NCBI GenBank assembly: GCA_023091665.1
Contig: JALJCQ010000011.1
Location: forward strand, 620,001 to 684,000
Length of the DNA: 64,000 nt
DNA from: Pythium myriotylum
Lineage: Eukaryota; Oomycota; Peronosporomycetes; Pythiales; Pythiaceae
Reading direction: 5' to 3'
Shown here: positions 10,911 through 21,535 of the stretch, piece after piece
Position numbering within the stretch: position 1 is the stretch's first letter
Layout of the letters: every line of letters begins with the position of its first letter
The notes under the pieces: model-generated
Databases searched by the model: none
Told to the model about the DNA's origin: nothing
Seen by the model: the letters and a program-made list of their open reading frames with translations, nothing else
Translations under genes and position numbers: made by a program

Positions 10911-12547
10911 ATGGCCAAGGACGCCGTCACGCGCTTCCTGGAGCTGCTGCGCATCCCGACCGTGAGCGGCGATGGGCCTAACGGCTCCTACCACCAGGTG
11001 CGCGAGCTGCCGACGCGGACAGAGAGGACGCGGCTCTGACGCCGTTTCGCTCGATACCAGTGCGCGCAGTGGCTGAAGGAGTACCTGGAAGAGATCGGGC
11101 TCGTCGTGCAGGTGTTCTCGGTCGTGGAGAACAAGCCCATCGTGGTGGTGCGTATCCCGTGGATGGATGAGGACGGGAGACCTTTTCTCGCTCACTTGTC
11201 GGCGACGGCTGCAGGGAACGTGGAAGGGTGAGGACCCGTCGCTACCAAGCATCATCCTCAACTCGCACTACGACGTGGTGCCGGCGATGCGTGAGCACTG
11301 GCACTCTGACCCATTCGATGTGAGTAGCTCTTCGCGTGGAGAGACCTCGGAAGAGCTCTCACGGTGTGTGGCTGATGCGATAGGCCAAGGTTTTGGAGGA
11401 CGGCAACATCTACGGCCGCGGCACGCAAGATATGAAGAGCGTTTGCATCCAATACGCCGAGGCTGTCGCGCGACTCATCCACGCAGGATTCAAGCCCAAG
11501 CGGAACATCCACTTGTTGTACGTGCCAGACGAGGAAATTGGCGGAGGTGACGGGATGAGCAAGTTCCTGGAGAGCGAGCACTTCAAGGCATTGGGGGAGA
11601 TCGCATTCGTTTTCGACGAGGGCTTGGCGAATCCGGAGGATGCGTTTACTGTGTTCTATGGCGAGCGCGTCCCGTGGTGGTTCTATGTGAAGGCTGAAGG
11701 TCCGACAGGCCATGGGAGCCGCTTCATCAAGGACACGGCAGCGTCGAAGATCGTGGATATCTGTAACAAGGTATGTTCCTGTTGGATATGCGGCTTGAGC
11801 CTAAGAGTTGATGTATTTTAATCATCGTGCAGGCACTCAAATATCGGGAGGAGCAGGAGAAGGCCTTAGATGCCGACGCTGGATGCAAACACGGTGATAT
11901 GGCCAAGAAGAAACTCGGTGACGTCACAACGATCAATCTCACAGTGCTGCAGGCCGGTGTGCCGTTGGGTGACGGTAAAGGCCACGCGATGAATGTGATC
12001 CCGACTGAGGCGATCGCCGGCTTTGATGCTCGAATCTCTCCTCACGAAGATCTGGCGGGGTTCTCGGTACGAATGCTATCGTGATTATTTTGATGACTCT
12101 ATCTACTCACGACGACAACGTGCGCAGAAAATGCTGGACCAATGGTGTGAGGCCGAGGGTGTCTCGTGGGAGTTCGCACCTCAGACCAAGAATGCCCTTC
12201 ACCAGCACTACACGACCAAGTGCGACGACACCAACGTCTGGTGGACGCTGTTCAAGGGAGCATGTGATGTAAGGATGAGGCACTCGTAATGGTGCTCGAA
12301 TTATCTGATTTGACAATTGTATGTTGTCATGGACCAGAAACTCGGCATGCGAGTGGAGACGGAGGTCTTCCCGGCGGCGACCGACAGTCGCTTCGTGCGC
12401 AAGCTCGGCATCCCCGCACTCGGTTTCTCGCCCATGAGCAAGACGGAGATTCTTCTTCACGAACACAATGAGCATCTCCACAAAGATACATTCTTGCGGG
12501 GCATTGACGTGTACGAGGCCATCTTCACGGACATGTTTGCCCACTAG
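10911..12547 (+). CDS. Aminoacylase-1 (N-acyl-L-amino-acid amidohydrolase), array copy 1
   Basis: Zinc peptidase of family M20A that removes acyl groups from N-acetylated amino acids in the cytosol. Seven exons: 10911-10997, 11061-11147, 11215-11319, 11384-11770, 11833-12066, 12128-12268, 12338-12547, giving 416 aa against 408 in human ACY1. Metal and catalytic residues are visible: His76 and Asp78 in NSHYD, Asp109 in GRGTQDMK, Glu143/Glu144 in PDEEIGG, the 'FDEGLANPEDAFTVFY' block, His in 'GHGSRF' and the C-terminal 'LLHEHNE' His. The 'DAFTVFYGERVPWW' and 'LGFSPMSKTEILLH' blocks separate it from carnosinases. It is first of three tandem copies; the next starts 289 bp downstream. Confidence 0.93.
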
Positions 12548-12836
12548 TACCGCTGCCCAATGTGAGAGTAACCACTCCGCAGTGTGTACTTCAACTTCGT
12601 GAAGATACTGAAGATAGGCAGGATTGTGGCTTCGTGGATGGAGTCGAAAATCAATGGAATGGATAAAACAGAATCACCCCCGTGTTAGTGAAATGATTGT
12701 GCCACGACCTGTCAGACATGACATGGATTCTCGCGAGACCGCGATTGGGTGCTTGGGTGATACAGTTCCATGAACAACAAATCTCTTGCGGCTCATTTTC
12801 GAATTGGAAGTCGAGATACATACCCCCAGACCACGA

Positions 12837-14467
12837 ATGAACCAGCGGAAAGACCCAGTAGACCGATTCTTGGAGTTGCTTCGATTCCCGACCGTCAGTC
12901 GCGAAGGACCGAAAGGCGCGTACAGTGCGGTGCGGAGAGAGTAGCAATCGCCCGCCAATAGCTCGGATCTCATGGATACACACTGGGGTGAATCAGTGTG
13001 CGCGTTGGCTCCAGGAGTACTTGGAAGAAGTTGGATTGACGGTGCAGGTGTTCGCGGTGGTCGAGAACAAGCCGATCGTGCTGGTGCCGTGAGCTGCATT
13101 TCTAGGTGCTGATCACTTGGGTGAACGGATCGTTTATTCGCAGGGGACATGGGAAGGCCAAGACCCATCGCTGCCGTGCATCATTCTCAACTCGCACTAC
13201 GACGTCGTGTCTGTGCTTTCTGAGCACTGGCATTCGGATCCTTTCGACGTGAGTCACCCGTCCATGTGATTGAATAGACAACAAGTAAGAGACGAGATTT
13301 GTCTGTCAGGCGAAAGTTCTGGAGGACGGCAACATCTACGGCCGCGGCACACAAGACATGAAGAGCGTTTGCATCCAATACGCCGAGGCTGTCGCGCGAC
13401 TCATCCACGCAGGATTCAAGCCCAAGCGGAACATCCACTTGTTGTACGTGCCAGACGAAGAGATTGGCGGAGGTGACGGGATGAGCAAGTTCCTGGAGAG
13501 CGAGCACTTCAAGGCATTGGGGGAGATCGCATTCGTTTTCGACGAGGGCTTGGCGAATCCGGAGGATGCATTCACTGTGTTCTATGGTGAGCGTGTGCCG
13601 TGGCCAATCTACGTGAAGGCTGAAGGTCCGACGGGCCATGGGAGCCGCTTCATCAAGGACACGGCGACATCCAAGATCGTGGATATCTGCAATAAGGTAC
13701 CTGCTACCACAAACAGGAGACCTCTTCCTTTGGACTGCCTAATGACTATCCCCTAGGCTCTTAAGTATCGTGAGGAGCAGGAGAAGCTGCTGAACGCTGA
13801 CGTCGGATGCAAGCATGGCGACATTGCCAAGAGGAAACTCGGTGACGTGACGACGGTCAACCTCACGGTCCTTCAGGCTGGCGTCTCACACGGCGACGGA
13901 AAGAACTACGCGATGAACGTGATCCCTACGGAGGCGATCGCCGGGTTCGACATTCGGATCTCCCCACACGAAGATTTGTCGGAGTTCTCGGTACGATTTC
14001 ATTGTCGTGATTGCTGACGATCCGGAAGACGACTCACTGATGACTGTCGAGACAGAAGATGCTGGATCAATGGTGCGAGGCTGAGGGCGTCTCATGGAGC
14101 CTCTTGCCGATGGTCGACCGCTCGAAGCAGCACACCGTCACGACCAAGTGCGACGACACCAACGTCTGGTGGACGCTCTTCAAGGGCGCTTGCGACGTGC
14201 GTGGCCTCTCATGTTGCTTCCGGCTCATCGCTGACTACTCTAGTTCTTGTGCAGAAACTCAAGATCTACGTCGAGCCCGAGATCTTCCCGGCGGCGACCG
14301 ACAGTCGCTTCGTGCGCAAGCTCGGCATCCCGGCGCTCGGTTTCTCGCCCATGAGCAAGACGGAGATTCTTCTTCACGAGCACAACGAGCGCCTCCACAA
14401 GGACACTTTCTTGCGCGGCATCGACGTGTACGAGGCCATCTTCTCGGACATGTTCGCCCACCACTAG
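12837..14467 (+). CDS. Aminoacylase-1, array copy 2 (divergent in places)
   Basis: Second M20A aminoacylase of the array. Exons 12837-12929, 12997-13083, 13144-13248, 13310-13696, 13757-13990, 14056-14196, 14255-14467 give 419 aa with the same intron positions as copy 1. All metal ligands and the catalytic glutamate are kept. Two spots are unusual. The conserved Trp pair after 'GERVPW' is lost ('PWPIYV'), and exon 6 carries a divergent stretch ('WSLLPMVDRSKQHTVTT') where the sisters have 'HYTTKC' preceded by other residues. The donor of intron 2 (gtgccg) is weak, and a better gtgagc lies 5 bp further, out of frame. Exons 4 and 7 are almost identical in DNA to copy 1. It looks functional but could differ in substrate. 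Confidence 0.9.
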
Positions 14468-14695
14468 TAGCCGCCCGATCTTTGGAGGAGGGTTCCTTGA
14501 AGTTAGAAAGAACGTCATGAGTCTGAGTTGGGTCAACCGCTCCATTCTGTATGTACCGTGCCGTACCTTCTTGAGCTGGACCCATGCTGGGCGGCGATTG
14601 GGTGCGGGAACTCAGCCGTGCCGTCCCATCCCGTCAGCCCGCTGGTGAAAGCTGCAGGGCGTCACTGTGGAAGCGGACAGAAGAGGAAGAGAGCA

Positions 14696-16284
14696 ATGGG
14701 CCCGCGCAAAGATCCCGTGGAGCGGTTCCTCGAACTGCTGCGCTTCCCGACGGTGAGCAGCGACGGACCCAAGGGCGTCTACGACAAGGTTCGCGGGCCG
14801 GTTGCACGTGCCTGAGGCGAGACGCCGACTCATGGGTCTGTGCCACAGTGCGCGCAGTGGCTCAAGGCGTATCTGGAGGAGATCGGGCTCTCAGTGCAAG
14901 TCTTCTCGCTCGTGGCCAACAAGCCCTTCGTGCTGGTGCGTGCAAGAGCTCTCTAAGGATACAGTGCAACGACTGAGACTGTCGTCGTGGTGCCCACGCA
15001 GGCGACGTGGAAGGGCGAAGACTCGACGCTGCCCTGTATCATCCTCAACTCGCACTACGACGTCGTGCCAGTGCTGCGCGAGCACTGGCACTCGGATCCG
15101 TTCGATGTATGGGCTCTGATGAGCAGCTCCTCTGCTGCACACACTGACAGCAGCTGACTGGAACAGGCCAAAGTTTTGGAGGACGGTACCATCTACGGCC
15201 GCGGCGCGCAGGACATGAAAAGCGTCTGCATCCAATACGCTGAGGCCGTCGCACGGCTCATCGACGCGGGCTTTACACCCAAGCGCGACGTGCACTTGCT
15301 GTACGTGCCCGATGAAGAGGTGGGCAGCGCCGATGGCTGGTGCACGTTTCTGTCGAGCGAGCAGTTTAAGGCTCTCGGTGAGATCGCATTCGTGTTTGAC
15401 GAAGGACTGGCCAACCCGGAGGACGCGTTCACCGTGTTTTACGGTGAGCGCGTGGGCTGGTGGATTTATGTCAAGGCGAAAGGACCCACGGGCCACGGAA
15501 GTCGCTTCATCCAAGACACGGCCACGTCCAAGCTTATCGATATCTGCAATAAAGCGCTCAAGTACCGCGAGGAGCAGGAGAAGCTGCTGAACGCCGACAT
15601 CGGATACAAGCACGGAGATATGCTCAAGAAAAAGCTAGGAGATGTCACGACGATCAACCTTACCGTTTTAAAGGCCGGCGTCTCGCTCGGCGACGGTAAG
15701 AACTACGCAATGAACGTGATCCCGACGGATGCTATCGCCGGATTCGATATTCGCATTTCGCCTAACGAAGATCTCGGGGAGTTCAAGGTGCGCGAGAGAG
15801 ACTGATTGGGTTGGGAAATGGCTCACGGTTCAGTTTGCTTACGATCATCCAGAAAATGCTGGACAAGTGGTGTGAAGCTGAGGGCGTCTCGTGGGAGTAC
15901 GTCTCTGAGGCCAACATGATCTTCCGCGAGCACTACACGACCAAGTGCGACGATTCGAACGTGTGGTGGACACTGTTCAAGGGCACTTGCGATGTACGTC
16001 GATTTTTTTTATTTTCGCAAGACAACTAGTACAGTTCTGACGGTTTGAGCTATCTGCCGCAGAAACTAGGGATGCGTGTCGAGCCTGAGGTCTTTCCTGC
16101 TGGTACCGACAGCAGACTTGTGCGCAAGCTTGGCATCCCCGCACTCGGTTTCTCGCCCATGAGCAAGACGGAAATCCTCCTCCACGAGCACAACGAGAGC
16201 CTTCACAAAGACACTTTCTTGCGCGGTATTGACGTATTCGAGGCCATCTTCACGGACATGTTCTCTTACAATGGCAGGCCTTAG
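14696..16284 (+). CDS. Aminoacylase-1, array copy 3 (lacks one intron)
   Basis: Third M20A aminoacylase. Exons 14696-14788, 14849-14935, 15002-15106, 15167-15787, 15853-15993, 16063-16284 give 422 aa. The 621-nt fourth exon equals exons 4 plus 5 of the sister genes joined exactly, so the intron between them was either lost here or gained in the ancestor of copies 1 and 2. Catalytic motifs are complete (NSHYD, GRGAQDMK, PDEEVG, DEGLANPEDAF, GHGSRF, LLHEHNE). Its exons differ more from copies 1 and 2 than those do from each other in exon 4. An ATTGG (inverted CCAAT) lies about 95 bp before the ATG. Confidence 0.93.
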
Positions 16285-16732
16285 TTTCTCATCAGTCGAT
16301 GAATGCGTATCCAGCAGTAACTCGATGATGCCGTTTTGATTGGGTCAGAGCAGCATTCGAAATCGAACTCACCAGAATAGCTGCTGTTCATGGCCTCGCT
16401 GTCTGTGCTGGAAACATAAATTTAGGAGCTGAGGGTAGGGATGTCATGGACTCGGATCGTGACAGATAAGAGACCGAAGAGATGAAGTCCAGCCCTCTGG
16501 GGCGAATTGTCTCGCGCCCTGGTCAGCCCAGGACCAACCCCACAGACTGTTGCAAAGCGACAGAGACGCGAGCTGAGGGCTCCACAGTCCCACATTTGAG
16601 TAAATCTCCAGCCGACAGCACCTTCACGAGCCCGCGCACCTAGAGTCTCGCAGCCTCATCTCACGAGCCGGTCATCTCCGCGCTCTCTTCTCGCCGTCGT
16701 CTTCAGCAACGACGCAGACGCCAACGCCCAAG
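16285..16732. promoter_or_regulatory. Intergenic, upstream of CTD phosphatase gene
   Basis: About 450 bp without a supported gene, between two plus-strand genes. An ATTGG motif is at 16339-16343. The 100 bp before the next ATG are C/T- and CG-rich, as expected of a 5' untranslated region. No further element recognised. Confidence 0.35.
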
Positions 16733-17806
16733 ATGACACCAACGACTCGCACCAAGAACCTCACACCGGGCGGCGCCAGCAGCATGAAGACGGAGATTCC
16801 AAAGTCCGGCGGTCTCTTCCAGACAGTTGTATTTTCACGCAAGAACACAAATCACGGGCCGAACTCGGAGCTCACGGCCAACTCGTCGACGGGAGGGAAC
16901 ACGACGCCGTCGAAGAAACCGCTCAGCGACTTGAACCCGAACCCGCTCGCAAGCATCGTCCACCAGGCGGACCGCAGCGGCAAGCAGAACGCGATCGTGA
17001 CCACTGGACGAGGTTCGCAGCGCCGCCAGCACGGTTCTCGCACCACGGGCAACAGTGATGACGAGCATGGCCCAAACGGAGGCAGTTTCCGCAACTTGTT
17101 CGCGAATATCTGGTCGGCTCTCGGCGTCTCGGACCAAGACAAGCAGCAGCAATCGATTGCTCAGCCGAATCAACAGAAGGGAGCAGTCGCCAAGAATCAG
17201 AGCAGCAAGCCCGCTGCTGCTTCTTCACGGAATGTCGTCGAGCTTCGCAAGAGCGTGATCCCGCCACTGGCTCCTCAAGACACAGGGAAAAAATGCCTTG
17301 TTCTAGATCTGGATGAGACTCTCGTTCACTCGTCGTTCAAGCCAACAGCTAGCCCGGACTACATCATCCCGGTCGACATTGACGGCACTGTACACCAAGT
17401 GTACGTGTGCAAGCGGCCGGGCGTGGACGAGTTCTTGGTCGAGATGGCAAAGTACTACGAGATAATCGTGTACACAGCCAGTCTAAGTAAGTACGCCGAT
17501 CCGCTGCTCGACCGTCTCGACCCTCACAACACGATCAAGTACCGGCTCTTCCGCGAGCACTGTGTTCAGTACGAAGGGAACTACGTCAAAGACTTATCCG
17601 TGCTCGACCGCGATATCGCGCAGACGATCATCATCGACAATTCGCCCATGTCATATCTCTTCCACCCACGCAACGCTATTGGCTGTTCAAGCTTCATTGA
17701 TGACATGAACGACCGTGAACTCGACTCAATCGCGCGATTCCTGGTCAATAACAAAGACGTCGACGACGTGCGGAACCATATGCACACATGGGATGCCAAC
17801 TACTAA
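16733..17806 (+). CDS. SCP-type CTD small phosphatase (FCP/HAD family)
   Basis: Protein serine phosphatase of the FCP1/SCP (NIF) group, likely acting on the RNA polymerase II C-terminal domain or other phosphoproteins. Single exon, 357 aa. The first ~180 residues are Ser/Gln/Asn-rich and disordered-looking. The catalytic domain spans about 185-355. The DxDxT nucleophile motif is D192-L-D-E-T196, followed by 'LVHSSF', 'KRPGVDEFL', 'EIIVYTASLSKYADPLLD' and 'IIIDNSPMSYLFHPRNAI', which supplies the distal Asp pair region. Length and order match CTDSP1/2 and CTDSPL. No transmembrane segment like that of Dullard is seen. The exact substrate is not shown by sequence. Confidence 0.93.
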   Translation: MTPTTRTKNLTPGGASSMKTEIPKSGGLFQTVVFSRKNTNHGPNSELTANSSTGGNTTPSKKPLSDLNPNPLASIVHQADRSGKQNAIVTTGRGSQRRQHGSRTTGNSDDEHGPNGGSFRNLFANIWSALGVSDQDKQQQSIAQPNQQKGAVAKNQSSKPAAASSRNVVELRKSVIPPLAPQDTGKKCLVLDLDETLVHSSFKPTASPDYIIPVDIDGTVHQVYVCKRPGVDEFLVEMAKYYEIIVYTASLSKYADPLLDRLDPHNTIKYRLFREHCVQYEGNYVKDLSVLDRDIAQTIIIDNSPMSYLFHPRNAIGCSSFIDDMNDRELDSIARFLVNNKDVDDVRNHMHTWDANY

Positions 17807-18065
17807 GGTCCCTATCATATCTAAGCTGCAGCGTTCCGGTTGATGCCGACAACGAACTGTAGATTCCACTAGGCACAATGACATTCAGCAAGTAAGAGAG
17901 ATACTGTGAGTCGGCAACCATATTCTGTAATAACTACTTCAGATTATGGCCATAGCCGTTCTATACGCAGCGGGACTGGAGTTAATTTTGACCTTGGGTC
18001 TTGTCTAAAGAGCTGCGAAGTCAGTTGGTCACGAGGTGCTGTGTCTTCTGCTTTTCACGCGCCCG

Positions 18066-19548
18066 ATGGTGTCTGTAGCGGCCGCTACCCAAGAAGGTGG
18101 CGCCACCTTCGGCAGGTCATGGGCAGAGGACATCCAGAAGTACCACGTAAGCTTGTTCGTATTCACGCAGACGCCTCGAATGTATCTGATCGTTCAGCGA
18201 CCAGGCTGCCAAGGCGACGTTGCCGTGGAGACCCGAGCAGCAGACGCCCGTGAAGCACGTTACTCGCTACGAGAAGTCCCGCGAAGAGCGACAGTACGAT
18301 CTCGTGCTCGGCAAGTTCCGCGATGCCGAGAAAGAGCTTGAGAAAAGGCACGATGAGACCTCAAAGCGCAAGCACGATCTGGAAAAGAGCCGAGTGCGTG
18401 TCGATTTTCCCGCAAGCTTTGTAAATACTCGCACTCAACTGTGACTCCTTTTCAGGCGCGACAGCTTCGCAATGTCCAACGTTTCACCTTGATCAATCAT
18501 TCACCTATGTACGTAGGGGCACGAGATCCAACAGATCCACCTGTCGAGCCTCAAAAGCCGAGACGCACAAGCAACGTCGACTACAACATCGTCACCAACG
18601 CCCTACGCGAGGGAGTCCAATCTCCGCTCGTCGTGCAATCGCAGGCACCGACTTCACCTGCAGCCAAGAACCGTCGTACACGAGATTTCAACATCCTCAG
18701 CAACAAATATCACGAGCGAAACGATCAGCGAGAGCTGGACGAGTACACGAGGGCGAAAGAGATTGCAGCCGTGAAGTTCAACAAGCGAAACAACTTTCAT
18801 CCGGTGCGAATCGCATTCTACGACCCGGACAAGGAGGCTCAGTTCCTAGAAGCGCGAGCAGAAGATCAACGTATCCACGGCAAAGACCGAGTCGCGAAAT
18901 TACCGCCGCGCGAGCAGTTTGCTGAGGGAAAAATCTACAACATTGTCAACCAAAGCGTGATCAACCCGATGCAGATCAGCCGTTACGATGGCCACGCCGA
19001 GCGAGCGAAGAACAAAATGCTGCAGCACGCGTTTGAAGAGCGAATTCATAAGTATGGTCGGGAAGTGGCTGAACGAGACGAGCGCCTTTGTCTCAACCGT
19101 TTTGCACACGAGCGTCATACCCAAGCATTCGTCCACGGCTTCGACCCCATCACCAACCAGCCGTTTGATGGCGTCAACGCTAAGCAGCGTGTATCAACAA
19201 GGACTCATGAGGCGCTGCCTGCATGGCAAGTGCTTGAGCGAGGCGTCCCGTCCACGAGTAAGATTGCAGCCCACGCAGCCCAGAGGATTCAAGAGAGCGA
19301 GTTTGCGGGGTCGAATAGCCCGACGTTGTCTCCAGACACCAATACGAGACCGAATATTTTGGTTGTGGACAACGAAAACCGAGCGATCGTATCACACAAC
19401 GTACGTTTCTGAGTGTTTACTGGGTTGTCTTTGGTCTATGAGTATCTATTGTGGGGGTTTCTACGATCGACAGCTCGACGCGTCGAAACCAAGTCCAGTG
19501 ATAGACTCGTTCTCGCTCATCCGAACTGGAGGCTTCCAACAACTGTAG
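18066..19548 (+). CDS. Conserved 429-aa protein of unknown function
   Basis: Not recognised as a named family. Exons 18066-18146, 18205-18393, 18456-19400 and 19474-19548 give 429 aa; the last exon (24 codons) completes a strong GTACGT donor rather than ending at the in-frame stop 12 nt past it. The protein is basic and helical near the N-terminus (EKSREERQYDL..FRDAEKELEKRHDE). Two related motifs follow, 'VDYNIVTNALREG' and 'RDFNILSNKYHERN', then 'KFNKRNNFHPVRIAFYDPDKEAQF'. This style (FNI.SN.YHE) recalls conserved proteins of flagellated protists, but that is a weak memory, not an assignment. The start is uncertain: an in-frame ATG lies upstream at 18036. Confidence 0.65.
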
Positions 19549-19609
19549 CATAGGAGGAAAGAAGAAACTCAAGTTTTACACTCACTGACGAAAACTGTGT
19601 GATATGAGT

Positions 19610-21535
19610 TCAAACGCGCATGCCCGAGAAGCACCAGACTTCCATGTTCTCCATGTCGAAGCTTCCGCTCTCATTCGTAGACGGCGCAAGCGGCGGTGAG
19701 TCGAATGTATCGCACGCGTGGGAGAAACCTCGTAATTCATCCAGCTGAAGACACAATGCGATCCCTTTCTTGCCACCGCCCATCATTATGGCATCGCGGC
19801 GGCCGTACATGAACGTGTGATCAAGCCCCGACCAAGAGTATACCTTCATCTGTGGTCGGAGTGAGAACACGAAACAACGTCCATTTCCATACACCTCGGC
19901 AGTACGCTTCCAGGAGGTTGACGAGAACGCCCCAAAGATCTGATCTCGCGTATCCTTCACGACAAGGATGGTCGGTCCTTTGTCGAGCACATGATCGTAG
20001 AAGCTAAGCAGGTTCCACCCGTGGCGGCGGGTGTCGTACACAAGCTCCATATCGTTGCATGTCAAGTACTCGGGTAAGTGGGCCCAAAGGTAGTGGACGT
20101 GGCGCTCGGTGAGAAACGCTGATGTATGGGACCAATTCGGTTTGGTCGGCTTGCTCTTAGACAACGATTTCTTTGTTGATCCACTCTGCCAGAGCTTGAA
20201 TTGGTCGCTCGAATTGAGTTCCTGCGAAATTCGCAGCCACTCTTGCTTGGTCAACGCACCTTGGCCCTCTTGAATGAGGTCGCGGTGGGAGTTGGTGCTC
20301 TGCACTTTCTCAGAGGTCGATCCTCGCCGAGGTTTCGCTGGGCTTTTCTTGCCGTTGCGGTAGTGGGCGTGCTTGTACTCAGCTGAGTCCGGAAACATGG
20401 CTGTCGCTGTTGACAATGACGAGATCTTGGAGTGCGTTGTCTTGAAGTAAGTCTCAAGGTACTTGCGGTAGGCTGCCGGCCGTCGGAAAGTGACCGTCAC
20501 GGGCGCCGCGAGGTCGCTAATGTGGTCAATTACGTCGTCCGTTGGCCACCTTGCGACGCTCGAGTCACCGTTCACGGCCATCACGACATCGCCGATCTGG
20601 ATTAGCGGCGTGTGCTGCTTAGGGTCGTAGACTTCCACTGACCCGTAGAGCCGCGTCGACGGCGCGAGCACAAACTGCAGCGGCACGTCATGGAACGTGA
20701 CGCTGTATTCGCCCATGGGCGTGAGATCGGCGGTGGACGAATTCCTCGACCGAGTCTCTGCCACGTGTACTCGCAACAGGGCGTCAGACCGCGACGACAT
20801 CGTGGAGGTCGGAGCCGAGAGTGGGTCAGCCTCTGGGGTCGGCTCGCGGGCCGACTTGGCGCGGCTCTTGGCCTTGCCGCGGCGCTTCTTCTGCGTGAGG
20901 TCGTGCTGCAGACTCCGCTTCCACTGCTTGGAGGGCGCACGCGCGAGGAATCGCTTGGTGTCCAGGTCCGAGTCCTTGCCGCGGTACTCGGTCGACGCCG
21001 GGAACATGGCCGTGGAGAGCGAGCGCGAGTCGAACGAGCCGTAGAGCGCCGGCCGCCGCAGCGTCACGACCACGGGGCACGCGCTCTGCTGCAGATACGC
21101 CGTGAACTCGTCGCGCGGCAGCTGCGCGGCGCGCGTGGAGAAGTTGACGGCGATGAGCACGTCGCCGCGGCGGATCTTGTGCGCATCGGCGTGGCTCGAG
21201 GGCGACGCCGGCGGCGACGAGAGGCCCGCGGTTGCCGGCGCGACGCTCGAGACCTCCCACGAGCCGTAGAGCTGCGTGCTGGGCACGAGCCCGAGCCCGA
21301 GCGGCTTGCGCGGGAACCAGACGTTGAACTCGCCGTCGAGGCGGCTGGGGCTGTAGGGCAGCGCGGCGTCGTCGTCGTCGGCGGTGCGCGAGGCGGCCGA
21401 GGGGCTGTTCGAGCGGCTCCAGCGCGGCGTGCGCGCGGACGCGATGGGCGAGGCCTTGGCGCCGAGCGCGCTCTCGTCGACGTCGAAGAGCGCCTGCAGC
21501 AGCCCGCTCCAGCTGAAGGGCGGCGCGGCGGCCAT
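19610..21535 (-). CDS. TLDc-domain protein with two PDZ-like modules
   Basis: Single exon, 641 aa. The C-terminal ~170 residues form a TLDc domain: 'LPEYLTCNDMELVYDTRRHGWNL' start, 'ILVVKDTRDQIFGAFSS', 'GRCFVFSLRP', 'DHTFMYGRRDAIMMGGG' and 'MEVWCF' near the end. TLDc proteins (TBC1D24, OXR1, NCOA7, mEAK7) bind the V-ATPase or protect against oxidative stress. N-terminal to it are two copies of one module (about residues 65-190 and 285-410). Each has 'GE(F/Y)..', 'PST.LYGS.EV', a PDZ-like 'I..GDV..AVN' and 'VTLRRPA/VTFRRPA', followed by 'TAMFP.S.EY'. This pairing is unusual. The gene is divergent from TELO2 with a 612-bp shared upstream region. Confidence 0.83.
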   Translation of the reverse strand: MAAAPPFSWSGLLQALFDVDESALGAKASPIASARTPRWSRSNSPSAASRTADDDDAALPYSPSRLDGEFNVWFPRKPLGLGLVPSTQLYGSWEVSSVAPATAGLSSPPASPSSHADAHKIRRGDVLIAVNFSTRAAQLPRDEFTAYLQQSACPVVVTLRRPALYGSFDSRSLSTAMFPASTEYRGKDSDLDTKRFLARAPSKQWKRSLQHDLTQKKRRGKAKSRAKSAREPTPEADPLSAPTSTMSSRSDALLRVHVAETRSRNSSTADLTPMGEYSVTFHDVPLQFVLAPSTRLYGSVEVYDPKQHTPLIQIGDVVMAVNGDSSVARWPTDDVIDHISDLAAPVTVTFRRPAAYRKYLETYFKTTHSKISSLSTATAMFPDSAEYKHAHYRNGKKSPAKPRRGSTSEKVQSTNSHRDLIQEGQGALTKQEWLRISQELNSSDQFKLWQSGSTKKSLSKSKPTKPNWSHTSAFLTERHVHYLWAHLPEYLTCNDMELVYDTRRHGWNLLSFYDHVLDKGPTILVVKDTRDQIFGAFSSTSWKRTAEVYGNGRCFVFSLRPQMKVYSWSGLDHTFMYGRRDAIMMGGGKKGIALCLQLDELRGFSHACDTFDSPPLAPSTNESGSFDMENMEVWCFSGMRV

